Of a stretch of 64,000 bases of DNA, positions 28,023-36,811 are shown one piece after another (the stretch's first letter is position 1; each line of letters opens with the position of its first letter). The translations under genes were made by a program, and so were the position numbers. Where the stretch lies: positions 62,001 through 126,000 of the forward strand of contig JAYRYA010000007.1 in the NCBI GenBank assembly GCA_041917255.1, read 5' to 3'. The DNA comes from Zoogloea sp041917255 (GTDB taxonomy: Bacteria > Pseudomonadota > Gammaproteobacteria > Burkholderiales > Rhodocyclaceae). The notes under the pieces are model-generated. The model ran no database searches. It was not told the DNA's origin and saw nothing but the letters and a program-made list of their open reading frames with translations.

Positions 28023-28946
28023 GTGGAAAAAGGCAGAACCCTCGCCGGCATCGGCTTTGGCCTCGGTGCGTATGGCATCTGGGGTTTCTTTCCGCTGTTC
28101 TTCCGCCAGCTGGGCCACGTGAGCCCGGCCGACGTGCTGTGCAACCGCGCCCTGTGGGCGTGCCTGTTCGTGAGCCTGATCCTCACCGCCAACCGGGGCT
28201 GGCGCCGGCTCGGCGCGGCGGCCCGGCATCCCGGTGCGGTGCCGCGGCTGGCGCTGGCGGCGCTGCTGGTGGGGTCCAACTGGCTGGGCTTTCTGTGGGC
28301 GGTGGACCAGCGCCTGGTGATCGCCGCGAGCCTGGGTTACTTCCTGACCCCGCTGGTCAATGTGATGCTGGGCATGCTGGTGCTCAAGGAGCGCCTCAAC
28401 CCCAAGGAGTGGCTGGCCGTGGGGCTGGCGGTGGCGGCGGTGGGCAACGAGTTTGCCGCGCTGGGCAGCCTGCCGTGGGTGTCGCTGTTCCTGGGGGGCA
28501 CCTTCGGGCTGTACGGGCTGGTGCGAAAGCAGGTGCCGGTGGATGCGATCTCCGGCCTGTGGCTCGAAACGCTCACCATGCTGCCGCTGGTGGGGCTGTA
28601 CGCCCTGTGGCAGGGCGCCCACGGCCACGGGGTGTTTGCCGGTCACGACGGCATCACGCTGTTCCTGCTGGCGATGTCCGGGGTGCTGACGGCGCTGCCG
28701 CTGATGCTGTTTGCGGCGGCCACCCAGCGCCTCAACCTCGCCACCGTGGGTATGCTCATGTACATCAACCCGACGATGCAGCTGGTCACCGCCGTGTGGC
28801 TGTTCGGCGAGGATCTGCCCCCGGCCCGCCTCGCCACCTTCGCGCTGATCTGGATCGGGCTGGTGTTCTATAGCTGGAGCGGCTGGCAGAAGTATCGGGC
28901 GGCGGGTCAGGCGGCTTCGGACGGGGGCGGTGGGAGCAGCCGGTAG
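28023..28946 (+). CDS. rarD: EamA-family permease RarD
   Basis: Ten-helix inner-membrane protein of the drug/metabolite transporter superfamily, 307 residues. GTG start at 28023 (VEKGRTLAGIGFGLGAYGIWGFFPLFF). The RarD hallmark segments VSPADVLCNRALWA and NWLGFLWAVDQRLVIAASLGYFL are intact. Transport role unknown (originally linked to chloramphenicol sensitivity). Its last 40 bases overlap the end of the convergent TIR-CHAT gene. Confidence 0.92.
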   Translation: MEKGRTLAGIGFGLGAYGIWGFFPLFFRQLGHVSPADVLCNRALWACLFVSLILTANRGWRRLGAAARHPGAVPRLALAALLVGSNWLGFLWAVDQRLVIAASLGYFLTPLVNVMLGMLVLKERLNPKEWLAVGLAVAAVGNEFAALGSLPWVSLFLGGTFGLYGLVRKQVPVDAISGLWLETLTMLPLVGLYALWQGAHGHGVFAGHDGITLFLLAMSGVLTALPLMLFAAATQRLNLATVGMLMYINPTMQLVTAVWLFGEDLPPARLATFALIWIGLVFYSWSGWQKYRAAGQAASDGGGGSSR

Positions 28947-31900
28947 TCCGGGTCGCCCCAGGCCTGGTAGGCGGCCCAGGTGGTGAGATCGGGCGTGGCC
29001 TTGAAGCTCGCGCCGCGGGCGGCGTCCACCGCGTCCTCGAAGCGGTGACCTTCCGACAGCGCAGCGAAAAAGGCTTCGGAGAAGGTCGCCGCGCCCATGT
29101 CGTCCACCGCCCAGCCGGGGGCGACCACCACCTTCACGCCGGCCTTGAGGAGCTCGAGCACCATGTCCTGGGGCGAGCCGTCGTCGGCGTTTGTCGTCCG
29201 GCGGCCGGTGTGGCAGCCGTTGAGGAAGACTACCTCAGGCAGGATGCGCATCTGGCGCAGCTCCATGGCGGTGAGAAAGACCCCGTCGCTCAGCACAAAG
29301 CCGCTCACCCGCTTTTCGCCCACCGGGTGCTCGTGCACCGAGGTGCCGCTGATCAGGAGCACGCGGTAATCCTGAGCAAAGAGCCGGCTCATCACGGACG
29401 AGGCGTTCTCCTCCATGCCGACGCTGACCGCGAATCCGGCGTTCTGCAGCGATTGGGCCACGGTGGTGATCTCGTACCGCACGCCGTGCAGCGGCGGCAG
29501 GCCGTCCTCGTACCCGGGGAGCGAGCGGGCAGTTTGCGGGTTGCCGATCAGCAGCGCCTGGAAGCCGGCGGACTGGCGCAGCCCGGCCGCGTGCAGGCCG
29601 TCCAGGTGGCGCAGCACGTTGCACGGGCCGAGGTGAGCGAAGGGGTCGTCCGGCTGGTGGAAGATCAATTCCCAGGGCAGCGCGGCGGTGTCGGGGCCGA
29701 GGGTGAGGTGGTAGCGGGCAGGTACGGTCAGCGACGCGAACTCCCGGGGCAGCACCAGCTGGCGGAGCGCTTTCACGGCGTCGGGGCGCACGTGGGTGTC
29801 GGCGAGGAGTTCGAGCACCAGTTTGTCCACCAGCGTGCGCTGCAGGTGCACGGTGGCCTCGATGCGCTTCCCGTCGGTCAGCAGGATGAATTGCAGCCCG
29901 CCTTCGCCCCGCTGGCGGATGGTGAGCTCCCAGGTGGCGGTGGGGATGGGCGCCGCCTCTTCCGACTGCGCCGCCTCCGCGGCTTCAGCCCCTTCGGCGG
30001 GCGCGGCGCTCAGCGAGATGGCTTCGGCGATGCGCCTGGCGGTGTCGGCGATGGCGGCCGGGCGTTCGGCCTCGGACACGGTGGCCAGCCACCGGACGTA
30101 GCCGCTGTCATCGGTGTTCGCCGCCCAGCTTTCGAGCAGCGTGGCGGGTTCCTTGATCGGATCGACGAGCACCGGGAACAGGCGCTTGCCCTGCTGCCTC
30201 GCCCGCTCGATCTCGGCCAGCGGGTAGGGCCGGCCGGTGGTGAGTGTGCCGGCCACGGCCACCAGCGCGTCGGCCTCGTCGAGCATCGCGGTGAGCCTTT
30301 CCTGCCAGTTGTCGCCGGCCTTGAGGTCCATGTCCCAGGCCACGTCGATACCCTCGTCGCGCAGGGCCCGGGCGAGGGGGGCGGCGTACTGGCGGTATTC
30401 GTGAACGTAGGAGATGAACATCCGGGGCCGAGGCTGGGGCGGGACGGGGTCTTGGGCGAGGGTTTCCGGTTCGGGCGCTGCCGGGCGACGCACGGGTGGG
30501 CGCAGGTTGGGGAGGGTGGCGTAGACGGGGCTGTCCACGGCGGGGGTAGCCATGGCTTCCTTGAGCCAGTGGGTGATTTCGGATTGCAGGCGCTGGGCTT
30601 CGGCGCTGTCCAAGTGGTTGCCGCCATGCCGATAGCGCAGGATGCGCAGCGAGGCGAGTTCCGGCGGAGTGCGGTAGCCCTCTTCGGCGAGGAGCAGGGT
30701 GCGGCCCGGCCGCAGGCCGTGGCGCAGGCCGAGCTGGAGCAGCACGTCGGGCAGGCCGAGGGAGAGGTCGACGATGGCGAGAGGGGCGCGCAGGATAAGG
30801 TCGAGGGCGCCGCTGGGCAGTTCGGCTGGGGTGATGTCCGGCCGGACGCTTTCGAAACCGACTGCCGTCACCGCGGCTGCAATCACCGCGTACGACTGGT
30901 CCAGATCAAGGCTGCGGCCGGTGATGGGATCGGTCCTGAGGCCCATGCCCTGGAGCACCGGGCAGACGGTAGTGAGGTCGCCCGGTGAATCGGGTGGGAG
31001 CGAATCCGGCGCGGCGGCCTTCTCGTCGGGGGCAAGGAAGGGCGGGCGTTCCACGTTGCTCGGCGGCATGGCCAGCGCCCACAGGATCGGGTTGTGGTGG
31101 CCCAGATCCGTCGACTCCGGTTCGCTCAGGGCCTTCTGGATGCCCGGCGCGAATTCCTGATGTCCCGAGGTCGAATACCGGATCACGCTGCCGAACAACG
31201 CAGGCGGCTGCCACGCCGACGCCTGTGCTTCGGCGATGAGCGACACCTTGTGGGCCGCCAGCGCGAAGCAGACACCCGTCAGATAGTGCACTGCGACATC
31301 TCTGGTGCTCAGGTCGCAGATCACCACGTCGGCGCTCAGGATGTTGCGGAGCAGATCAGGCCATTGCGCGTTGGCGCTGAAGACGAGGGCGAGGAGGTCA
31401 GCGCGGACGCAGTCAAGGCCGGCGTCGGTGGCCATTTCGCGGATCACTCGATAAGCGGCATCGAGGTCTACGACGCGGCCGTTGTCGGGGTCGGTCCAGG
31501 TGCCGACGGGCTGGATCACCAGACACGTCCGCCGCGCTTTGCCGCCGCTTGCCTGCTCGCCCGTCGTTGCCCCGGTGGCCCGGTAATCCGCCAGCACCGC
31601 CTCCGGCGACTTCAGCACGATGTCGCCCACCCGGATCTCGTCGCTACCCAGCGCGCCCAGCAGGCGCTCGGCTTCTGCGTCGTTGCCACTGGCGAGGGCG
31701 TCGAGGCCGCGGGCGTAGGCGAGGAGCTCGGGCTGGCCAGCGAGGGGGAGTTCGATGGCGGCGGCGAGGCCGCCCAGGCGCAGGGCCACGGTGCTGCCGT
31801 CGGCGTGGGTCTGGCGCAGGGCGTCGGCGAAGGCGTGGGCGGCGCTGGCGGGCTCGAGGAAGGCCAGGGCGACCCAGCGCTGGACGTCGAGGAACTCGGC

Positions 31901-32311
31901 CAGCTGCGGGTCGGCGGCGCGGCTGGCCTGGTGCTCGCGGGCTTCCACGTAGCGCCACAGCAGTTCGGCGATGCGCCGGATGCGCGGGCGCGGGTCGTGG
32001 CGGTAGAGGGAGCGCAGCATCACCAGGCAGTGCCAGCGCACCTGGGCGTCGATGCGGTAGTAGCCGCCGCCCAGGGCGGTGGCGAGGGGCGAGAACAGCA
32101 CGTCGGCCTCGAGGCTGGGGTCGGGCCCGTGGGCAGCGAGGAAGTTCACCCGGATCAGGTTGAGCAGATCCGGCCGCAGGGTTTCGGGCACCGCCGCGTG
32201 CAAGAGCAGCAGCAGCGGGTCGCGGCCGTAGTCGGCCACGTACTGTTCCAGCGCCGCGTAGGCTTCGTGGGTTTCCAGCGGGCGTTGGCCGAGGGCGGCG
32301 GGATAGGGCAT
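28907..32311 (-). CDS. TIR-CHAT effector-like protein with two deoxyribosyltransferase-like domains
   Basis: 1134 residues, soluble. Helical N-terminus (1-250). Two tandem nucleoside-deoxyribosyltransferase-like segments follow (about 261-400, LLRNILSADVVICDLS; about 445-590, APLAIVDLSLGLPDVLLQLGLRHG), both lacking the usual Glu of the YELG motif. TIR domain about 628-760 (MFISYVHEYRQYAAPL), with Glu700 in PYPLAEIERA at the NADase glutamate position. CHAT caspase-like domain about 795-1130, with His993 (or His995) in LLISGTSVHEH and Cys1033 in VVFLNGCHTGR as the dyad. Last gene of a four-gene set, 6 bases after the VWA gene. By family, TIR domains hydrolyse NAD and CHAT domains cleave proteins on activation. 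That this is an abortive-infection effector is inference. Confidence 0.85.
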   Translation of the reverse strand: MPYPAALGQRPLETHEAYAALEQYVADYGRDPLLLLLHAAVPETLRPDLLNLIRVNFLAAHGPDPSLEADVLFSPLATALGGGYYRIDAQVRWHCLVMLRSLYRHDPRPRIRRIAELLWRYVEAREHQASRAADPQLAEFLDVQRWVALAFLEPASAAHAFADALRQTHADGSTVALRLGGLAAAIELPLAGQPELLAYARGLDALASGNDAEAERLLGALGSDEIRVGDIVLKSPEAVLADYRATGATTGEQASGGKARRTCLVIQPVGTWTDPDNGRVVDLDAAYRVIREMATDAGLDCVRADLLALVFSANAQWPDLLRNILSADVVICDLSTRDVAVHYLTGVCFALAAHKVSLIAEAQASAWQPPALFGSVIRYSTSGHQEFAPGIQKALSEPESTDLGHHNPILWALAMPPSNVERPPFLAPDEKAAAPDSLPPDSPGDLTTVCPVLQGMGLRTDPITGRSLDLDQSYAVIAAAVTAVGFESVRPDITPAELPSGALDLILRAPLAIVDLSLGLPDVLLQLGLRHGLRPGRTLLLAEEGYRTPPELASLRILRYRHGGNHLDSAEAQRLQSEITHWLKEAMATPAVDSPVYATLPNLRPPVRRPAAPEPETLAQDPVPPQPRPRMFISYVHEYRQYAAPLARALRDEGIDVAWDMDLKAGDNWQERLTAMLDEADALVAVAGTLTTGRPYPLAEIERARQQGKRLFPVLVDPIKEPATLLESWAANTDDSGYVRWLATVSEAERPAAIADTARRIAEAISLSAAPAEGAEAAEAAQSEEAAPIPTATWELTIRQRGEGGLQFILLTDGKRIEATVHLQRTLVDKLVLELLADTHVRPDAVKALRQLVLPREFASLTVPARYHLTLGPDTAALPWELIFHQPDDPFAHLGPCNVLRHLDGLHAAGLRQSAGFQALLIGNPQTARSLPGYEDGLPPLHGVRYEITTVAQSLQNAGFAVSVGMEENASSVMSRLFAQDYRVLLISGTSVHEHPVGEKRVSGFVLSDGVFLTAMELRQMRILPEVVFLNGCHTGRRTTNADDGSPQDMVLELLKAGVKVVVAPGWAVDDMGAATFSEAFFAALSEGHRFEDAVDAARGASFKATPDLTTWAAYQAWGDPDYRLLPPPPSEAA

Positions 32312-32317
32312 GGCGGT

Positions 32318-33445
32318 TTATTTGTTGCCGCGCAGTATGTCGATGGCGCGCAGCAGGTGCGGGGCGTCCACCGGCAGCATGGGCACCGGGCCGTCGGCGA
32401 TGAGGCCGGCGGTGGTGCCAGCCCAGCGCCGCCGGGGCATGGGGTTGAGCCACACGGCGGCGGGGAAGATGCGCCGGGCTTCACCGAGAAAATCGGCCGT
32501 CTGCAGGGCGCGGCGACGGTTGAGGGCGCCCCGGGCGCTGCCGGCGTCGCTCACCACCAACAGCGCGGCGCCGGCGTGGCGACGCAACACGTCGTCGCGG
32601 GCTTCGGGCTCGGTGAGGGCGGGGGTGGCGTAGAGCTGTCGGCGCGGCTGGTTGCTGAAGTAGCGCACCTCGGCCCGGGCCAGCCGGCCCAAGGGCAGGG
32701 ATTCGGCCAGGGTGGCGAGGAAGGGGCGCCAGGGGTCCATGCTGGGGCTGGCGTCGGCGAGGATCAGCAGCCGGGCGCTGTTGCTGCGGCGGGGGCGGCA
32801 GACCGGCTGGCACAGCAGGCCGCGGCGGCAGCGTTCGCGCAGGGTGGCGGCGAGGTCCATCTCGGTGCGCGGGCCATGGCGGGTGCTGCGCCGGTAGCGT
32901 CGCCACAGCACGGCCATATCCCGCGGGCTGATGAGGGGCTGGGGGGCGAGGACGTAGTCCTCGTCGATGGCCGGCGCGCTGGCGAGGCGCGGGATGGGCA
33001 GACCGCTGCCTTCGCGGGCGGCGGCGAAGGAGACCCGGGCGCGTTCGGCCTGGGTGGCGGTGGCTTCGGGGGAGATGCCGGTTGCGGGGGCTGGCGTGGT
33101 GCCGGTGCCGGGCTGGGCCGGGGGCCGGGTGACTTTGGTCGGGGCCGTTCCGGTGGGGGTGGGTGCAGGGGTGTCGAGGCGGTCGAGCTGCTCGTCGAGG
33201 ACGGCGGCGAGGGCGTCGTCGGGCGTTGGTAGTACGTCGAACCAGCGGTTGATGACGCGGCGCTCTTCGTCGCTGCGGCCCCACAGGGCAATGGCGAGGT
33301 CGCGCAGGGCGGCGCGGCCATCCTGACCGAAGCCCAGGCGCAGGGCCTCGATGCCGTCCAGGTAGTCGCGAACGCCCACCGGCACGCCGTTGGCCTTGAG
33401 CTCGCGGAACAGCCCCAGCAGCAGGGGCGGCAGGGAGTGGGTCAC
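32318..33445 (-). CDS. VWA (von Willebrand A) protein of MoxR-VWA module
   Basis: 375 residues from a GTG at 33445 that overlaps the MoxR stop as GTGA. N-terminal helical domain (LPPLLLGLFRELKANGVPVGVRDYLDG) as in CoxE-like partners of MoxR ATPases. A Pro/Thr-rich linker spans 92-125. The VWA domain follows, with MIDAS DASPS (231-235) and a later VVSDAGS (Asp300). MoxR and VWA proteins form chaperone-like pairs in which the VWA partner recruits clients. Here the likely client is the TIR-CHAT or DUF4062 protein (inference). Confidence 0.87.
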   Translation of the reverse strand: MTHSLPPLLLGLFRELKANGVPVGVRDYLDGIEALRLGFGQDGRAALRDLAIALWGRSDEERRVINRWFDVLPTPDDALAAVLDEQLDRLDTPAPTPTGTAPTKVTRPPAQPGTGTTPAPATGISPEATATQAERARVSFAAAREGSGLPIPRLASAPAIDEDYVLAPQPLISPRDMAVLWRRYRRSTRHGPRTEMDLAATLRERCRRGLLCQPVCRPRRSNSARLLILADASPSMDPWRPFLATLAESLPLGRLARAEVRYFSNQPRRQLYATPALTEPEARDDVLRRHAGAALLVVSDAGSARGALNRRRALQTADFLGEARRIFPAAVWLNPMPRRRWAGTTAGLIADGPVPMLPVDAPHLLRAIDILRGNK

Positions 33446-34380
33446 CGCCCGGCCTCGTCGTCGGTGCGGGCGCGGTAGCGTTCGATGTCCTGGCGGATCT
33501 TGAACAGCACGGCTTGATCCACCGCGTTGAGGGCGTCCACCGACACGGCCTCGGCCTTGCGGCCCTGCCAGTGGAGCACGCGTACCCAGTCGACGAGCTC
33601 GGAGGTGGCGGGGAGCTTCTGCATGCCCAGCTCGCGGCCGCGCTCGCGGATGCGGCACAGGCGCTCGACGGCGCCGGTGATGAGTTCGTCGCTGATGGTC
33701 TCGGCCCGGGCGGCGAGGTTCTTGCGGACGATCTCGGCGAGCATGGCCGGATCGCTGGCGGGGAAATCCAGCTGCACGTAGAGGCAGCGACGCAGGAAGG
33801 GTTCGGGGAGCTGCTTTTCGCGGTTGCTGGTGATGAGCACGAGGGGCCGCACGCCGCCCTCCGGGCCGGCGACGTTGCGGCCAAAGCCGCGGGCTGCGCG
33901 GCAGGCGTCGTCCTCGGCGCGGGGCAGGTCTTCGATGTCGAACTTGAAGCGGTCGAGCACGTCGAGCAGATCGTTGGGGAAATCGATGTCAGCCTTGTCC
34001 ACCTCGTCGATCAGCACCACCTGGGGCTGGCCTTTGTGGATGGCGTGGCCGAGGGGTTCCAGGTCGATGTAGGGGTGCACCTGACGGGCGTCGGTGTTCT
34101 TCGGGTCCTGGGCGTCCTGCAGGCGGCGCAGGGCGTCGAAGCGGTAGAGCAGATCCTTGGCCTGGCTGGTGCTCTTGACGGTCATTACCGTGAGTCCGAC
34201 GCCCAGCTCTTCGGCGATGGCGCTGGCGAGGCAGGTCTTGCCGCAGCCGGCCTCGCCTTCGACCAGCAGCGGTCGGCCGAGGCGGATGGCCAGGTTGACG
34301 ATGGTGGCGGTGTGGGGCGCGGCCACGTAATGGGTGGCGCGGGTGCCAGTGAATTCGGCATAGGCGGGAGTGTCGGGCAC
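33442..34380 (-). CDS. MoxR-family AAA+ ATPase
   Basis: 312 residues. GTG start at 34380, 8 bases after GAGGA. Walker A EGEAGCGKT (41-49), Walker B VVLIDEVDKAD (121-131), sensor 1 LVLITSNREKQLPEPFLRRC and sensor 2 LPATSELVDWVRVL define the MoxR/CbbQ-like clade. It begins 11 bases after the DUF4062 gene and overlaps the VWA start. Its ATP use probably remodels or gates the other members of the module. Confidence 0.93.
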   Translation of the reverse strand: MPDTPAYAEFTGTRATHYVAAPHTATIVNLAIRLGRPLLVEGEAGCGKTCLASAIAEELGVGLTVMTVKSTSQAKDLLYRFDALRRLQDAQDPKNTDARQVHPYIDLEPLGHAIHKGQPQVVLIDEVDKADIDFPNDLLDVLDRFKFDIEDLPRAEDDACRAARGFGRNVAGPEGGVRPLVLITSNREKQLPEPFLRRCLYVQLDFPASDPAMLAEIVRKNLAARAETISDELITGAVERLCRIRERGRELGMQKLPATSELVDWVRVLHWQGRKAEAVSVDALNAVDQAVLFKIRQDIERYRARTDDEAGR

Positions 34381-34391
34381 GGTGGCGGTCC

Positions 34392-35747
34392 TCAGCGGGC
34401 GCGGCTCCAGAAGCCGTGCAGGTTCAGGCGGTTGTATACGTCGGGCGGGTTGCCGTCGGGTGTGGTGGCGTAGGTGGCGATGGCGTCGCGCTCGTCTTCG
34501 TCCAGGCGGACACCCGCGCTCTTGCGGATGTCGCTGAGCCAGTTGCGCACCTGGCCGGCCGTCAGGCGGGTGAGGGGCGGAAGGGCGAGGATCTGGCGGT
34601 AGTCCACGTCGTCGGCGTCCAGGTCGAGGGTGCGGAAGCCGGCGGGCGGCGGCTCGGCGAGCGGGGCGTGGTCGGCGACGAAGCAGTAAAGCCGGCCCCG
34701 TCCGCCGGGCTGGCGGGCGGTCAGGGCGGAGTGCAGGGGCTGCCAGAAGCGCTGCTGGAACAGGGCCAGGCGGGTGGCCTCGCGCCCGGCGGTGCGCAGG
34801 ATCAGCACCACCGAGCGGCTGGCCAGCCGGGTCGCCAGCAGGCCGGCCAGGGCGTCGATGGTCGGTTCGCCCAGCAGGGGCTCGCCCAGCTGGCTGCAGG
34901 TCCAGCAGATCAGGGATTCGGCGCTGTCGGGTTCGTCGGCCTGGCCGCTGCGGATGTCCATGCCGTCCCACTCGTCGTGCCATTCGCGCAGGAACTCGAT
35001 GAACTCCAGCTGGCCGTGGTTCTCGGGGCCGTGGATGAGGAAGGCCGCGGCCCGCTCGGTGCGGCGGTCGCGCAGGGCGTTCAGGGCGTCCTGGAGGGCG
35101 TCGATCTGGGCCTTGCGCCCGATGCGCCCGAGCTCGCCCCGGTCGATGTCGCCCGCCGCCTGGTAGCGCCCGCGGCGGGCCTTGCGCAGGACGTTGAGAT
35201 CCCAGTTGGCGATGCAGAAGGCGGCGCGGGCCTCCAGTTGCCGCTGGTCGTCGTAGAAAACCTGGATGCGCCCGTTGGAGGCCCATTGGTCGACGCTGGC
35301 GAGAAAGGCGCGCTGGGCGGCCCGGTCGGCTTCGGCTTCGGCGGGCGGCTGCTTGTCGTGGAAGCGCGCGGCCTGCGCCTGCAGGTGCTGCTCGGCCTCG
35401 GTGCCGGGGCGCGGGCGCAGCACGAAGATCGGCGCCTCGCCTTCGCGCCAGCGATCCACCGCCCAGCGGAACTCCAGCTCGGTGATGGAGCTGCGCTGCA
35501 GCGGCGGCGTCCAGCCGTAGCGGAAACCGAACAGCCCCATGTAGGCGTCGCAGTCGTCCACCTTTTTCTTGCACACCGGTTCGACGAAATTGCCGCCTTC
35601 CGCCCAGTTCTCCTGGAGGAAGACCTTGGCGTGCTCGATGTTGTCGTGGATGAAGTCGCGCACGGCTTCCCGGTAGATCTTGCAGTCCTGGGCGGTGGCG
35701 CTCAGGAAGATCTGCCGGATTTCCGGGAGGTCGGCTTCGTGGGGCAT
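34392..35747 (-). CDS. DUF4062 protein with STAND-like but P-loop-deficient domain
   Basis: 451 residues, first gene of the module. DUF4062 at about 10-110 (IRQIFLSATAQDCKIYREAVRD, DAYMGLFGFRYGW, SSITELEFRWAV) is a TIR-related Rossmann domain usually found at the N-terminus of STAND NTPases. Residues about 205-375 look like such an NTPase (DALQDALNALRDRR, SVVLILRTAG), but the P-loop position reads AAFLIHGPENHGQ, without GK[ST], so nucleotide hydrolysis is unlikely. It ends in a helical tail. Probably a sensor/adaptor of the MoxR-VWA system. The assignment of the middle domain is by pattern and is tentative. Confidence 0.75.
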   Translation of the reverse strand: MPHEADLPEIRQIFLSATAQDCKIYREAVRDFIHDNIEHAKVFLQENWAEGGNFVEPVCKKKVDDCDAYMGLFGFRYGWTPPLQRSSITELEFRWAVDRWREGEAPIFVLRPRPGTEAEQHLQAQAARFHDKQPPAEAEADRAAQRAFLASVDQWASNGRIQVFYDDQRQLEARAAFCIANWDLNVLRKARRGRYQAAGDIDRGELGRIGRKAQIDALQDALNALRDRRTERAAAFLIHGPENHGQLEFIEFLREWHDEWDGMDIRSGQADEPDSAESLICWTCSQLGEPLLGEPTIDALAGLLATRLASRSVVLILRTAGREATRLALFQQRFWQPLHSALTARQPGGRGRLYCFVADHAPLAEPPPAGFRTLDLDADDVDYRQILALPPLTRLTAGQVRNWLSDIRKSAGVRLDEDERDAIATYATTPDGNPPDVYNRLNLHGFWSRAR

Positions 35748-35852
35748 GGTGCGGTGGGTGGAGGTTTGTCCTTGCCCTCAAGAATATGCCAGCCCGCGCG
35801 CCCGTGCACGGGGCTTATCATCCGGCCATCCTTTCTACCGGACAGCGGCACC

Positions 35853-36749
35853 ATGCGCATCGGCATCGACCTCGGCGGCACCAAGATCGAAATCATCGCC
35901 CTCGGCGAAGGCGGCGAGGTGCTCGCCCGGCGCCGGGTGGCGACGCCCCAGGGCGACTATCCGGCGACACTTGCGGCGGTGGCCGGGCTGGTGGCGGCGG
36001 TCGAGGTGGAGCTGGATAGACGCGGCAGCGTGGGCGTGGGGATGCCGGGGGCGCTGTCGCGGCGCACCGGGCTGGTCAAGAACGCCAACTCCACCTGCCT
36101 GATCGGAAAGCCCCTGCAGGGCGATCTTCAAACCCTGCTGGAGCGGCCGGTGCGCCTCGCCAACGACGCCAACTGCTTTGCGCTGTCAGAGGCGTCGGAC
36201 GGTGCGGCAGCGGGGGCGGCCGTGGTCTTCGGGGTCATCATCGGCACCGGCGTGGGCGGTGGCATCGTGGTGGACGGTCGGGTGCTGGAAGGTCCCGACG
36301 CCATCGCCGGCGAGTGGGGCCACAACCCGCTGCCCCTGCCGGAAGGGGCCGATCTGCCGCTGCCCGGCTGTTACTGTGGGCGCGCGGGCTGTGTGGAAAC
36401 CTACCTTTCGGGCCCCGGGCTGGCAGCGGATCATCTGCGCATGGGCGGCGCGGTGCTGACGCCCGCGGAGATCGTTGCCGGTGCGACGGCAGGCGAGACG
36501 AATTGCGCGGCGACCCTGACGCGCTACGCCGACCGGCTGGCGCGGTCCCTGGCGGGGGTCATCAACCTGCTCGATCCCGATGTGATCGTGCTCGGTGGCG
36601 GGCTCTCGAACATTGATGCGCTTTATGATGAAGTTCCCCTGCGCTGGTTGCCCCACGTGTTTTCCGATGCGGTGTCGACCCGTCTGGTGCGGGCCGCGCA
36701 CGGCGATTCGTCTGGCGTGAGAGGTGCGGCGTGGCTTTGGCCGGCTTGA
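35853..36749 (+). CDS. ROK-family sugar kinase (fructokinase / N-acetylglucosamine kinase-like)
   Basis: 298 residues from the ATG at 35853 (MRIGIDLGGTKIEIIAL). It has the DLGGTK phosphate loop, LANDANCFALSEA with the catalytic Asp, GTGVGGGIVV, the substrate motif GEWGHNPLP and the zinc motif GCYCGRAGCVETYLSG. Phosphorylates a hexose at the 6-position with ATP; fructose, glucose or GlcNAc cannot be separated here. The divergent promoter region (105 bases) is shared with the conflict module. Confidence 0.9.
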   Translation: MRIGIDLGGTKIEIIALGEGGEVLARRRVATPQGDYPATLAAVAGLVAAVEVELDRRGSVGVGMPGALSRRTGLVKNANSTCLIGKPLQGDLQTLLERPVRLANDANCFALSEASDGAAAGAAVVFGVIIGTGVGGGIVVDGRVLEGPDAIAGEWGHNPLPLPEGADLPLPGCYCGRAGCVETYLSGPGLAADHLRMGGAVLTPAEIVAGATAGETNCAATLTRYADRLARSLAGVINLLDPDVIVLGGGLSNIDALYDEVPLRWLPHVFSDAVSTRLVRAAHGDSSGVRGAAWLWPA

Positions 36750-36811
36750 CAGGCGGGCGCGCACGCGCACAATGGGGGACGTTTGATTTTGTGGCCAAAT
36801 ATTTCAGCAAG

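Noticed and set aside
32318..33658. VWA gene starting at the upstream ATG near 33658
   Set aside because: That start lies inside the MoxR gene in another frame; the GTG at 33445 overlapping the MoxR stop fits the domain boundary.
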